Assembly (NCBI GenBank): GCA_965247585.1
Contig: CBDFHC010000004.1
Location: forward strand, 1,054,001 to 1,118,000
Reading direction: 5' to 3'
Source of the DNA: CBDFHC01 sp965247585
Lineage (GTDB): Bacteria > Chloroflexota > Dehalococcoidia > Lucifugimonadales > GCA-2712585
Length of the DNA stretch: 64,000 nt
Below the pieces are notes generated by a model, which was not told the origin of the DNA, searched no databases, and saw only the letters and a program-made list of their open reading frames with translations. The position numbers were made by a program, and so were the translations under genes. Position 1 is the stretch's first letter, and every line of letters begins with the position of its first letter. Shown here piece after piece: positions 42,278-50,739 of the stretch.

Positions 42278-44890
42278 ATGAAGCTGAGCTTCTTCAAGAG
42301 GCTTTCCGACGACCGCGACAGGAAGACCCCTGTGCTGCTGGCGGTGACGCCGCCGAGGACCGGGGAGCGCACCATGCTGGGAGTCGAGAACATGCTCGGC
42401 TCCATCGCCGTCCCCGAACCCTTCTCCCTGGAGCTGGCCGGGGACGCGGACGGCGTGACGTTGATGGCCCGCTGCCTCGACAAGGAGGTGGTGCAGGGCC
42501 AGATCGCCGCCCACTACCCCCAGGCCCGCATCCACGCGCTATCGGCGGAGGACGACCCCCTGCGCCTGGGCGAAGGCGAGCAGGCATGGGCCATGACCCT
42601 GCGGGCCGTCGGCCCCGAGTACGTCCCGCTCAGGGTCTTCCGGGACGACGACCTCCTCGACCCCGGCTCAGACCCCCTCATCGCCATCCTGGGCGCGTTC
42701 TCCAACCTCGGTGAGAAGGAGCGCATCGTGGCGCGGCTGATGCTGCGCTCGATGGGACCCGACTGGTCGCAGGCCCACCTGGAGAAGGCCCACAAGCGTC
42801 CCGTGGAGGACAGGCGGGACCCCGCCTACACCTACCAGACCCGGCCCCTCCAGACGGACGGCGTGACGATGGCCGTTCTGGGCGTGGCGGCATTGGCCGC
42901 CCTGAAAGGCTACCTGTGGGTGCAGGCGGGAGAGACGTGGAAGGCAGCGCTCATGGGCATCGGCGTTGCGGCGGCCCTGACCGCAGGCGGCTGGCTGTGG
43001 CACCGCTGGAAGAGGGCCAGGAAGCGCGTCTACGACCCTCTGATCATCAAGGAGAAGGTCTCCCGCATCGCCTTCGACGGCGAGCTACTGCTGGTGGCCG
43101 TCCTGCCCGGAATGTCCGACCCGAAGAAGGCGCGGGAGCGGGCAAGGATGCTGCTGGAGCCTGTGGCCGCCGCCTATCGCCACTACGACCACCCGGCGGG
43201 GGCGCGGCTCAGAGCGAGCAAGGTCCGACCCATCGTACCCGACCTCTCGACGATGCACCCCACAGGCCCCGGACTGTTCGGCAAGCGCAGCGTCCTGGGC
43301 GTCCGGGAGGCGGCGGCCCTGTGGCACCCGCCGGGGGCCGGGGACGAGACGCCCCTGGTGGAGCGGTCCGGGGCAAGGGTGCTGATGCCCTCGGCCAGGG
43401 GAGTCCGGGGGGGAGCTCCGGTGGGACAGACCACGGCGGGCAGGCCCCGTCCCATCCACTTCCCCGACGACCTGCTCAGACGCCACCACCTCTACGTGGC
43501 AAGGACCCGCATGGGCAAGTCCACACTGATGCACCACATCGTCGTCCACAAGATGATGGAGAAGGCTGCGGGAAGGGATGGCGACGCCATCGTCGTCGTC
43601 GATCCCCACGCCGACTTGGTGGGCGGCCTGCTCCGGCACGTGCCGGAGTCCCTCATCGACCGGGTTCGCCTCATCGACCTGGCCGACAAACGGGGCGCGC
43701 CCGGCGTCAACCTGCTTGACGCCCGCATCTTCTCCGACCGCGACCGCACCGCCGACTCGGTGGTTCGCATCGCCAAGGGTCTGTGGGACCAGTGGGGGCC
43801 GAGGATGCAGTCCATCCTCGAGCAGACCGTCAAGACCCTCCACGAGGCCAACGAGCACCCCGCCACCGCCGACGACGAGCAGCTGACCATCCTGGACGCG
43901 CTGACCCTGCTGGCCGACGACAAGTTCAAGAACGGCGTGCTGACCAGGGTGAGCGACCCCTACCTGCTCCAGTGGTGGGGGAGGGACTTCAAGGGTTGGC
44001 GCGGCGAGACCCGCGCCGACGCCCTGGCCCCGGTGCAGACCCGCCTCTCCTACTACGCATCCTCCAAGCGGGCGCGGGCCATCCTGGGCCAGCCCCGATC
44101 CACCATCGACATGAGACGGGTCGTCCAGGACGGCGGCATCCTGCTGGTCTCCACCGCCCAGGGAGCCGTGGGCAAGGACGTGGCCTCCCTGGTGGGCGCA
44201 TCCCTCCTGAACCTGGTGGACGCCGTGATACGGGAGCAGGGGAGCCTGCCGCCGGAGCGGCGGCGGGGTGCGCTGGTCGTCGTGGACGAGATGCAGTCGA
44301 TGCCCGGCGTGGACTACGAGAGCATGTTGTCGGAGCTGGGCAAGTTCGGGGCGTCCTTCGTCCTGGCCACCCAGAGCCTCGCCAAGCTGGACGACCTCTC
44401 CCGCACCATGCGGGACACCCTGCTCGCCAACGTGGGGTGCCTCGCCGTCTTCCAGGTGGCGGGAAACGACGCCAGGCAGCTGGTGTGGGAGCTGGGCAAG
44501 GACCGGGTGACCGAGGAGGACATCGTGTCGCTCCCGGTGCACCAGTGCTACGTCCGCGCCACCGTGGGCAAGGAGCGGATGCCCACCTTCTCCATGATGG
44601 TGAGCAAGCCCGAGCACGGAGACCCCATCGTCGCCGAGCGCATCCACGAAAAGGCGTCCTCCTACCTCACCACCGAGGAGGAGATCGCCGCGCAGCAGGC
44701 CGAGGGCCGCAGGCGGGCCGAGGACTTCCGCAATGCCGTCAAGGACATCAGGGAAGGCAACGACCCCTCGAAGAACGAGAAGAAGGATGCGCCCAAGGAC
44801 CTGGAGCGGGGCGATCAGCGCAGCAAGCACTTCCAGCCGCCCACAGGGAAGAACGGGCAGACCACCGAGGACACGGAGGATGAGGAATGA
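42278..44890 (+). CDS. Coupling-protein-like (VirD4/TraD/TraG-type) ATPase, copy 1
   Basis: An 870-residue AAA+-like ATPase. The first 200 residues are a cytosolic domain, then two membrane spans (GVAALAALKGYLWVQAG and LMGIGVAAALTAGGWLW). The Walker A-like ARTRMGKST is near residues 406-414 and Walker B VVVDPHAD near 440; later come VVDEMQSMPG and LATQSLAKL. Coupling proteins bring the relaxosome to the channel. The real start is the ATG at 42278 after GAGAAAGGAAG, not the fused upstream frame. The stop overlaps the next gene (ATGA). A paralogue lies at 56478-59090. Confidence 0.85.
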   Translation: MKLSFFKRLSDDRDRKTPVLLAVTPPRTGERTMLGVENMLGSIAVPEPFSLELAGDADGVTLMARCLDKEVVQGQIAAHYPQARIHALSAEDDPLRLGEGEQAWAMTLRAVGPEYVPLRVFRDDDLLDPGSDPLIAILGAFSNLGEKERIVARLMLRSMGPDWSQAHLEKAHKRPVEDRRDPAYTYQTRPLQTDGVTMAVLGVAALAALKGYLWVQAGETWKAALMGIGVAAALTAGGWLWHRWKRARKRVYDPLIIKEKVSRIAFDGELLLVAVLPGMSDPKKARERARMLLEPVAAAYRHYDHPAGARLRASKVRPIVPDLSTMHPTGPGLFGKRSVLGVREAAALWHPPGAGDETPLVERSGARVLMPSARGVRGGAPVGQTTAGRPRPIHFPDDLLRRHHLYVARTRMGKSTLMHHIVVHKMMEKAAGRDGDAIVVVDPHADLVGGLLRHVPESLIDRVRLIDLADKRGAPGVNLLDARIFSDRDRTADSVVRIAKGLWDQWGPRMQSILEQTVKTLHEANEHPATADDEQLTILDALTLLADDKFKNGVLTRVSDPYLLQWWGRDFKGWRGETRADALAPVQTRLSYYASSKRARAILGQPRSTIDMRRVVQDGGILLVSTAQGAVGKDVASLVGASLLNLVDAVIREQGSLPPERRRGALVVVDEMQSMPGVDYESMLSELGKFGASFVLATQSLAKLDDLSRTMRDTLLANVGCLAVFQVAGNDARQLVWELGKDRVTEEDIVSLPVHQCYVRATVGKERMPTFSMMVSKPEHGDPIVAERIHEKASSYLTTEEEIAAQQAEGRRRAEDFRNAVKDIREGNDPSKNEKKDAPKDLERGDQRSKHFQPPTGKNGQTTEDTEDEE

Positions 44891-46524
44891 GGCCCGTCGA
44901 AGCCAACCTATTGCGGCTCCTGTCCCACATGCCCCTCCTCGACCGGCTGGAGGCGGTCGCCGTCTCCGGCTGGTCGAGGGGCGCGGTCTACCGGGCTGTC
45001 GAGAGCCTTGAGCGCGAGGGGCTGGCGGCCTCCGTGCCCCACGCCTCGGAGCTGACTCCGGCGACCCGCCGCTACTGGCTCACCACCGACGGGCTTCGGC
45101 GGTTGGCCCGCGAGGAGGGCGTCGACGTGGACGGGCTGCTTCGCAGCCGGCCGGTCTCGAACCAGTGGAGGCGACTCCTCATGGAGCGGCTGGACGCCGT
45201 TGCCGCCGTCTACCGCCTCGCCTCCGCCGTCTCGACCCTCGCCCACCCCATCCGCTTCAGGTGGTTCAGAGCCATGCCGATGGACGCCTCCGTCGCGCTC
45301 CCCGACGGGCGCGTGATCGCCGTCGTCAGGCAGGGACCGGCCACCGACCGCACGGGCTTCTCCAAGCGGCTCTGGCGGCTCAGGGAGGGGCCGCAACCCG
45401 CCGCCGCGCTCCTGCTCATGCCCGACGAGGTTAGACTGCGCCATGCCCGCAGGCTGCTGGCGGTAGCGCCGTCCATCGCCTACCTCGCCCTGGAGAGCGA
45501 CGCCGCCTCCGCAGGAGCCGGGGCGTCCCTCTGGCGCACCCCGTCCGGGGCCGCGCTCCTCGACCTTCGCACCGTCCTCGACCACACGGGGCCGCGCGGC
45601 CCCTGGCCCGACGAGGAGCCTCCGGCAAGGGCGTCCCTGCCCGCAGACCTCGACGGAGAGGCCGGGGAGGACTGGATGCTGCCCACGATGCTCAAACCCG
45701 TCGAGAAGCGCGCCCTCGACCTGCTCTCCGACTGGCCGTGGCTCACCCACGCCCACCTGGGCGCGCTCATGGGGCTGAAGCGGTCGAGGCTCTCGGAGGT
45801 CCTTATACGGCTGGACGGGCTGCGCCTCATCGCCGATGCCCGGATCGAGGGCCGCCGCCGTCTCGCCGTCACCGACCGGGGGCTGGCTGCGCTGGCCCGA
45901 AGGGACCGCGCCTCCGTTGGCGCGGCCAAGAGGCGGTGGAGCGTCGCTCCCATAGACGCCGACGCCCCCGTCGAGTGGCGCAACGTCTCCGGCAGGCGCA
46001 GCAGACAGCTTCTCAGGAACGTCGAGCACACGTCCGCCGTCCACGGCTTCATCGCGGCCCTTGCGCGCCAGGCCCGATCACGCTCCAGGAAGATCGTCCA
46101 GCTCGACCCGCCGCGCAGGGCCTCCCGCTACTTCCGATACGCAGACCGGCTCCACTCCATCCACCCCGACGCCTTCGGCGTCCTCAGGCGGGGCGACGCC
46201 CTCTGGTCCTTCTTTCTGGAGTGGGAGCGCAGGGCTGTCCGCCCCGTCACGATGGCGGCGCGGCTCGCCCCCTACCTGCGCTACTACTCGTCCCATAGGC
46301 CGACCGACGACCACGGAGCGCGGCCCGACGTGCTGGTCGTCTTCGACGATGACATCGCCCAGACCCACTTCCTGCGCATCGCCCGCGAGGAGATGGCGCG
46401 GGCCGGGGTCGAGGTCCCTCTGCTGGTCTCCCACCGGGAGCTGGTGGAGCGGGAGGGGCCGCTGGGACGGGCCTGGCTCGCCCCGGGCGTCCCGGAACCG
46501 GCCCACGCCTTCAGGAGCCGCTGA
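44887..46524 (+). CDS. Replication-relaxation family protein, copy 1
   Basis: A 545-residue protein of the replication-relaxation family, with two winged-helix-like modules: residues 1-75 (LDRLEAVAVSGWSRGAVYRA) and about 275-345 (WLTHAHLGALMGLKRSRLSE). The C-terminal part has RYYSSHRPTDDHGARPDVL and probably carries the catalytic or DNA-binding function. In Gram-positive conjugative elements such proteins sit directly after the coupling ATPase, as here, and stand in for a relaxase. I see no HUH motif. A frameshifted paralogue lies at 54830-56481. Confidence 0.82.
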   Translation: MRPVEANLLRLLSHMPLLDRLEAVAVSGWSRGAVYRAVESLEREGLAASVPHASELTPATRRYWLTTDGLRRLAREEGVDVDGLLRSRPVSNQWRRLLMERLDAVAAVYRLASAVSTLAHPIRFRWFRAMPMDASVALPDGRVIAVVRQGPATDRTGFSKRLWRLREGPQPAAALLLMPDEVRLRHARRLLAVAPSIAYLALESDAASAGAGASLWRTPSGAALLDLRTVLDHTGPRGPWPDEEPPARASLPADLDGEAGEDWMLPTMLKPVEKRALDLLSDWPWLTHAHLGALMGLKRSRLSEVLIRLDGLRLIADARIEGRRRLAVTDRGLAALARRDRASVGAAKRRWSVAPIDADAPVEWRNVSGRRSRQLLRNVEHTSAVHGFIAALARQARSRSRKIVQLDPPRRASRYFRYADRLHSIHPDAFGVLRRGDALWSFFLEWERRAVRPVTMAARLAPYLRYYSSHRPTDDHGARPDVLVVFDDDIAQTHFLRIAREEMARAGVEVPLLVSHRELVEREGPLGRAWLAPGVPEPAHAFRSR

Positions 46525-46554
46525 GACCCGAACGCCAAGAGGAGAACCACAGCC

Positions 46555-47313
46555 ATGAGAATCTACTACATCGACGAGTCCGAGGGTCCCCAATACTACG
46601 TCCGCTCCGCCCTGGGCGTGGACGCCGAGCGGTGGAACAGCCTGCATGGCTGCGTCCAGGACTGGCGCACGGCGCTGGCGGGTGACTACAGCGTCCCCGT
46701 AAGCCGGGAGCTGCACGCCTGCGACCTGCTGGCAGGACGGGGCAAGCTGGTCCGCATCGACAACACCGGACGCAGGCTCGCACCGGAGCAGGGCGCCGAA
46801 ATCTTCATGGACGGCCTGCGCATCATTGAGAACAACGCCCATAGAATGGGCGGCATCGAGGTCATCAACGTCTGCCTGCGCAAGGCCGAGGTGAAGGGCT
46901 ACGAGCGCGTCAGCCTCGACCGGCTGCTCAACCGCATCAACACCTCCGTCGCGGCGGACGGACGCTACGCCCACCTCATCTTCGACGAGGGAGGGGAGCG
47001 CATGGTCAGGCGGCTCTACGGCAGGCTCAGAAGCCGCAACCCCGTGCCCAGCCGCTACGAGGTGTGGGAGGACGGCGAGGCGACGAAGGACATTCCCATA
47101 GAGCGGATCATCGGAGGCCCGTCCTTCCGAAGCTCCCAGGACGACGACCTGATCCAGATGGCCGACCTCATCGCCCACGCCCTGCTCAAGCAGGAGGAGG
47201 AACCGTCCCCAAGGGTGGCGGAGCTGGGCATCCACCTGGCCTTCGGGATCCTCGACCGCGCCCTCAACCGGAAGGCGTCGGGGCGAGACCCCCAGGGCAT
47301 CGTCAGGCGGTGA
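46555..47313 (+). CDS. DUF3800 protein
   Basis: A 252-residue protein of the DUF3800 family, an RNase H-like fold. It has the N-terminal YYIDESEG, a middle LIFDEGGERM and QMADLIAHALL near the C-terminus, which supply the acidic residues of the presumed active site. DUF3800 genes are frequent on mobile elements and in defence islands; activity has not been established. ATG 46555. It follows the replication-relaxation gene by 30 bases in the same operon. Confidence 0.85.
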   Translation: MRIYYIDESEGPQYYVRSALGVDAERWNSLHGCVQDWRTALAGDYSVPVSRELHACDLLAGRGKLVRIDNTGRRLAPEQGAEIFMDGLRIIENNAHRMGGIEVINVCLRKAEVKGYERVSLDRLLNRINTSVAADGRYAHLIFDEGGERMVRRLYGRLRSRNPVPSRYEVWEDGEATKDIPIERIIGGPSFRSSQDDDLIQMADLIAHALLKQEEEPSPRVAELGIHLAFGILDRALNRKASGRDPQGIVRR

Positions 47314-47357
47314 GGGAGCTATAACGCATTTCTGGACATGCCCCCGGCTCCTCGACT

Positions 47358-47644
47358 CTATCTCTCCGCTTCGCCTTCGGAACCCGCGTCGCCATAGAGC
47401 ATCAACTCGAAGCCGCCGGGAACGCCGCGCGCCAGCTGCATAATGCCCCAGTAGCTTCCCCCGGAGGGCACCCCTCCCCTGAGCCACTTCTGCACGGTGC
47501 GCTCCGTTACGCCGAAAAGCTCGGCCAAGTCCCGCCGCGACAGTTCGGCCATCTTCATCAACCGCTCCAGCCGCTCCCCGAAGTCCTCCGGAAAGGGGAG
47601 CGTCGTTGCTGCCTGATGCTCCCTTCACGTCCCTCGACAGCCAT
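47358..47644 (-). CDS. Small HTH protein, probably frameshifted near its start
   Basis: A helix-turn-helix protein (MKMAELSRRDLAELFGVTER, TVQKWLRGG) of 66 residues if started at the ATG at 47558. However, the frame upstream encodes TLPFPEDFGERLERL, matching the PEDFPTRLERF and DFPERLERF segments of the two neighbouring genes, and a good ribosome site with an ATG lies at 47644 in another frame. A single missing base near 47605 would join them into about 95 residues. Convergent with the DUF3800 gene. Confidence 0.6.
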
Positions 47645-47804
47645 GATGCCACCTCCCCGCTGTTGTAGTTCCCTGTTGCCTCCTCGTCCCAACGCACCTT
47701 GCCGCTCCAGACCTAAACGGTACACCATGCGGGGCACCGCCTCCAAGACGAATCGAGGGCTCCCCAAGAGACGAAGGGGCAGGAGCAGGAACAGCGGCAA
47801 AGGA

Positions 47805-47834
47805 AAGGCCGGACGGTTTATCCCGTCCGGCCTT
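47805..47834. terminator. Terminator-like hairpin
   Basis: Perfect 12-bp stem AAGGCCGGACGG / CCGTCCGGCCTT with loop TTTATC. It lies after the minus-strand HTH operon (last gene ends 47888) and before the next HTH gene. On the minus strand TTTCCTTT follows, a weak T-rich end. Confidence 0.65.
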
Positions 47835-47887
47835 CTCGTTGTTCGGGAACCCTGGCGCAGGCTCCCTCTGATCGCGGTCGCTCGCCG

Positions 47888-48001
47888 TCAGCCCGGCCCC
47901 CGGTAGGGCCAGGGCTGGGTGTGGTCCATGAGCATCACCCCGAGGACGCCGGACACCGAGCAGGCCCACTCCATCATGGCCCGCATGGTCAGACGCTTCA
48001 T
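47888..48001 (-). CDS. Tiny hydrophobic protein
   Basis: A 37-residue frame, ATG at 48001 overlapping the upstream stop (ATGA), starting MKRLTMRAMMEWACSVSGVL. The middle could cross the membrane. Too short to assign; the coupling to the HTH gene is the only support. Confidence 0.4.
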   Translation of the reverse strand: MKRLTMRAMMEWACSVSGVLGVMLMDHTQPWPYRGPG

Positions 48002-48294
48002 CGCCGGTAAGCCTCCGGGTCGAAGCCTTCGGGCAGGTCCCTGTCCTGACACATCAGAATCCCGTCCCGCAGTCCCATCGCCCCGGCGATGGTCAGCAGC
48101 AGGAAGAGATTGGCATGGCTGGGGGCCACGCCCTTGTTCCGCCACTGCCTGAGCCGGTGGAGGCTGACGCCCAGCAGACGGGCAATCGCCCGCCAGCTAA
48201 GCCCGCTCTCCTCCTTGAACCGCTCCAGACGCTCCGGGAAGTCCAGCGGAAAGACCCAGTGGAACGGTTCATAGACCTGCCTCTGCCTTCCCAT
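47998..48294 (-). CDS. Small HTH protein, array member
   Basis: A 98-residue protein with the PLDFPERLERFKEESGLSWR lead-in and a helix-turn-helix (AIARLLGVSLHRLRQWRNKG), then a hydrophobic helix (ANLFLLLTIAGAMGL) and an acidic end. It belongs to the same family as its neighbours at 48299-48631 and 47358-47644. ATG at 48294, four bases after the previous stop. Likely a DNA-binding regulator of the element, perhaps of excision or transfer. Confidence 0.7.
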   Translation of the reverse strand: MGRQRQVYEPFHWVFPLDFPERLERFKEESGLSWRAIARLLGVSLHRLRQWRNKGVAPSHANLFLLLTIAGAMGLRDGILMCQDRDLPEGFDPEAYRR

Positions 48295-48298
48295 GACC

Positions 48299-48631
48299 CT
48301 AGCCCTCCCGGCCGTCCGTGCCGAAGCCGACGACCAGGGGCGGCTGAAGCGCTCCGACCGGCGGCAGGCCGACGTATATCCCCACCAGGATGTAGAGGCC
48401 GCCGGGGACGCAGGCGGCCAGTGTGATGAGGGCGCAAAGCCCGTCTCCGTCTGGCTTGGTGTCCTTGCGCCAACGCTGAAGCTGGCGCGGGTCCACGCCC
48501 AGGCAACCGGCCAGGCCGTCCCACGTGAAGCCGGTGGCCTCCTTGAATCGTTCCAGGCGCGTGGGAAAGTCCTCCGGCAGGAAGGTGGCGGCGAACATGA
48601 GGCGGGTCGGCGGCACGGACGTGGGCCTCAC
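48299..48631 (-). CDS. Small HTH protein, array member
   Basis: A 110-residue protein started at the GTG at 48631, which overlaps the preceding stop (GTGA) and has GGAG in place; an ATG at 48598 lacks a ribosome site. It has LPEDFPTRLERFKEATGFTW, the helix-turn-helix DGLAGCLGVDPRQLQRWRKD, and a C-terminal hydrophobic stretch (LYILVGIYVGLPPVGALQ). It is the paralogue of the gene directly downstream. The hydrophobic tail is odd for a free repressor and may place it at the membrane. Confidence 0.68.
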   Translation of the reverse strand: MRPTSVPPTRLMFAATFLPEDFPTRLERFKEATGFTWDGLAGCLGVDPRQLQRWRKDTKPDGDGLCALITLAACVPGGLYILVGIYVGLPPVGALQPPLVVGFGTDGREG

Positions 48632-48867
48632 TCGACTGTCTCCAGTATGAACAGGTCCTCGAAGCGGGTGACGCCCAGGGCCTCCATGAGCCGCTTGCGT
48701 ATGTCCGCCGAGGGGCAGCGAGTCCCGGACATGAGCTGGGACAGGTAGCCGGACGAGGTGCCGACCAGCCGCGCCAGCTCGTTCTGGGTCATGTTGAGAA
48801 GATTCAGAAGCTCCCACACCCGGTCGGGATTGAGCTTGACTCTGGACGAGGGTTGCCTGCGCTTCAC
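48628..48867 (-). CDS. XRE-like HTH protein, array member
   Basis: A 79-residue protein with a classical XRE helix-turn-helix (LLNMTQNELARLVGTSSGYL, SQLMSGTRCPS) and a short C-terminal helix. It resembles plasmid antitoxin-like regulators. The ATG at 48867 overlaps the upstream stop and its own stop overlaps the next start, so four genes here are chained. It differs in family from the two downstream HTH genes. Confidence 0.78.
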   Translation of the reverse strand: MKRRQPSSRVKLNPDRVWELLNLLNMTQNELARLVGTSSGYLSQLMSGTRCPSADIRKRLMEALGVTRFEDLFILETVE

Positions 48868-49037
48868 GCCGCACCCTCCTTTTTGGCCGACTGCGAGCCG
48901 TCCCCGGCTGCGCCGTTGGGGTACAGGTGGGGGTTGGCGAGGTAGTGGTGCGCGATGATGCGGGCCAGTATCCGCAGGCCCTCGATGCGCCGCCGCTCCT
49001 GCCTGTCCGTCAGCTTCCGCTTCGACTTCTTACTCAC
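48864..49037 (-). CDS. Small basic protein, first gene of the HTH array
   Basis: A 57-residue protein, GTG at 49037 after AGAGAAGG. It starts with a Lys/Arg-rich segment (KKSKRKLTDRQERRR) followed by a helix (IEGLRILARIIAHHYLANPH). The domain is not recognised; the basic end suggests nucleic-acid binding. It is the first gene after the divergent promoter region at 49.1-49.3 kb. Confidence 0.6.
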   Translation of the reverse strand: MSKKSKRKLTDRQERRRIEGLRILARIIAHHYLANPHLYPNGAAGDGSQSAKKEGAA

Positions 49038-49214
49038 GCGGTCCTTCTCTCTGGTGGGGTTCGGGAGCGCCAGCAAGGGGTGGCCCTCGCGGGCGTCGGT
49101 GATGTATACTCGGTTCGAAATACGATAATTCGTTCTGTTGGCATAAGTGTAGCGTTATAGAGCGGGCGAAGGCAATGGAGAAAAGGCGGTATCAGGGTCT
49201 ATCAGAAGGATACA

Positions 49215-49243
49215 TTGACAATTGCTCGCTCTGATGTAACAAT
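49215..49243 (+). promoter_or_regulatory. Promoter for the XRE/ImmA-like pair
   Basis: A perfect -35 TTGACA (49215-49220) and a -10 candidate TAACAA/AACAAT (49237-49243) with a 16-17-base spacer, directed to the XRE gene at 49327. Confidence 0.65.
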
Positions 49244-49254
49244 TAGTTAGCAAC

Positions 49255-49273
49255 AATGTAGCTGCAATGTAGC
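49255..49273. promoter_or_regulatory. Direct-repeat operator candidate
   Basis: AATGTAGC occurs twice, 49255-49262 and 49266-49273, eleven bases apart, about one helical turn, just downstream of the promoter. It fits a site for the adjacent XRE repressor. Confidence 0.5.
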
Positions 49274-49326
49274 AGGCACGCCGTGCGTGACGCTGTTCGC
49301 AACTACCGATGCAAGAGGGAGACATC

Positions 49327-49758
49327 ATGGATGAGGTTGACGACGACAGGGACCTTGAGGACCGAGAGGCAATTGAGGGCGATGACGAAATCGGCCCGCT
49401 GCTCAGACGGCTGCGGGGAGATCTCAGCCTGCGGGACGTGACCAGGCGCACCGGCATCTCCAGCTCCTACCTCTCCCAGATAGAGCGGGGTGGCCGAAAG
49501 CCCGGCTCCAACATGATTGGCAAGCTGGCCGCCCTCTACAACGTGGATGAACAGGAGCTGATGAAGCGGGCCGGGCGCGTGGACCAGCCCGACCCCTACG
49601 GCGGCGAGGCGATGGAGATCGAGCGGGCCTACCAGTACGTGCTGGCCGACCCCGTGTTCCGCGTGGGAACCCGGCCCGACGGCCCCATCACCCTGAAGAC
49701 CAAGCGGTTCATCGTCGAGATGTACGAGCGATTCGCCAACAAGAGGCTGCTGGAATGA
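49327..49758 (+). CDS. XRE-family regulator of the element
   Basis: A 143-residue protein with an acidic N-terminus, an XRE helix-turn-helix (DLSLRDVTRRTGISSSYLSQ, IERGGRKPG) and a C-terminal YERFANKRLLE helix. The ATG at 49327 has GAGGGAGA upstream. The stop overlaps the start of the ImmA-like gene (ATGA), as in ImmR/ImmA pairs that keep conjugative elements silent until damage occurs. Probable repressor of recombinase and transfer genes. Confidence 0.83.
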   Translation: MDEVDDDRDLEDREAIEGDDEIGPLLRRLRGDLSLRDVTRRTGISSSYLSQIERGGRKPGSNMIGKLAALYNVDEQELMKRAGRVDQPDPYGGEAMEIERAYQYVLADPVFRVGTRPDGPITLKTKRFIVEMYERFANKRLLE

Positions 49759-50672
49759 ACAGGACGAGAGAGGACTTCTGCCGAAGGCTGCTGGACGACG
49801 ACCCCCGCGAGGCCCTGGACCCGGAGCGACTCGCCGCCCGCTTCGTGCGCTACTTCGACGTGCCAGCCCGGCCCACGATGGACGAGCTGCGCTCCCTGCT
49901 GAAACGCACCGGGTTCGGGGATGTGTCGGGCAGGCATCTGGACGTGAAGGGCATCCACTACAGCGCGCCGGGAGGCGGCTACGACATCCACTACCGGGAG
50001 GACCTGTGGGCCGGGACGCAGGACTACTCGGTGGTCCACGAGACCTACGAGATCATCCACGAGACCCTCTGCGACATGGAATCCGGCTCCGCGCCGGAGC
50101 AAGCGGTGTGCACGCAGGCCGAACGCTTCGCGGCGGCGGTGCTGATGCAGCCGAGGGCCTTCGCGCCGCTGGCCCTGGAGTCGGGGCTGGATGTGCTGAA
50201 GTTGCAGCGGGCCTTCCAATGCTCCTACGCCGCCGTGACCATCCGGCTGGCCGAGGTGCTGCGCGAGCCGCCCCTCATGGCCGTCCTGTACGCGCGGGAG
50301 GACAAGAGCGACCCCGCGAGCTGGACCGACCCGCTCGACCTGAGGGCGAAGGTGGTGCGCCGGACGCGGGGATTCGGGACGCCGACCACGTTCCCCATCT
50401 GCGGCCAGCGAGGCGGCGTTCCCCGGCGGGGCAGGCCAATCCCCACCGGCTCCCTGGCGGAGCGGGCCGCCCGCTACGGCAGCACGCAGTACGCCCACGA
50501 CGACGGCTGCACCGCCATAGCCCGTCCCGTCCTCTGGAAGGGGAAGCTGGCCAAGGTGGTCGTCATCGCCGTCCTCGACCGCGACAGCGCCGTCCTCGAC
50601 CCCCAGCTGCTCGCCTCCGACTTCGCGGCGCGCAGGCGGCGTCCGGCGGCAGCGACGGCGGGTCCCTGGTAG
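49755..50672 (+). CDS. ImmA/IrrE-like protein with altered metal motif
   Basis: A 305-residue protein in the usual place of an ImmA peptidase. The region SVVHETYEIIHETLCD corresponds to HExxH, but the second histidine is not in the standard spacing: it reads HETYE followed by IIHE. The downstream helix QAERFAAAVLMQPRAF matches the family. The C-terminal 120 residues are an extra alpha/beta domain (VVIAVLDRDSAVLDPQ). It may be a catalytically changed regulator or use a shifted metal site. Coupled to the XRE gene by ATGA. Confidence 0.75.
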   Translation: MNRTREDFCRRLLDDDPREALDPERLAARFVRYFDVPARPTMDELRSLLKRTGFGDVSGRHLDVKGIHYSAPGGGYDIHYREDLWAGTQDYSVVHETYEIIHETLCDMESGSAPEQAVCTQAERFAAAVLMQPRAFAPLALESGLDVLKLQRAFQCSYAAVTIRLAEVLREPPLMAVLYAREDKSDPASWTDPLDLRAKVVRRTRGFGTPTTFPICGQRGGVPRRGRPIPTGSLAERAARYGSTQYAHDDGCTAIARPVLWKGKLAKVVVIAVLDRDSAVLDPQLLASDFAARRRRPAAATAGPW

Positions 50673-50675
50673 GAG

Positions 50676-50705
50676 TTGAAGGCCGGTGTCCTGATAGTGT
50701 ATAGT
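50676..50705 (+). promoter_or_regulatory. Possible promoter for the recombinase operon
   Basis: TTGAAG (50676-50681), 18-base spacer, TATAGT (50700-50705), upstream of the ribbon-helix-helix gene. Confidence 0.45.
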
Positions 50706-50739
50706 AAGACATCGCACTACAGCAGGAGGCAAAAAGAGA

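Noticed and set aside
43085..44830. Minus-strand open frame of 581 codons
   Set aside because: Antisense to the coupling ATPase, which has all expected motifs.
39719..44890. Single 1723-codon fusion of VirB4 and coupling protein
   Set aside because: The middle segment is out of frame and loses the VirB4 C-terminus; a one-base correction restores two separate genes with normal starts and stops.
46078..47697. Minus-strand open frame of 539 codons
   Set aside because: Overlaps the replication-relaxation and DUF3800 genes in antisense; no ribosome site or motif.
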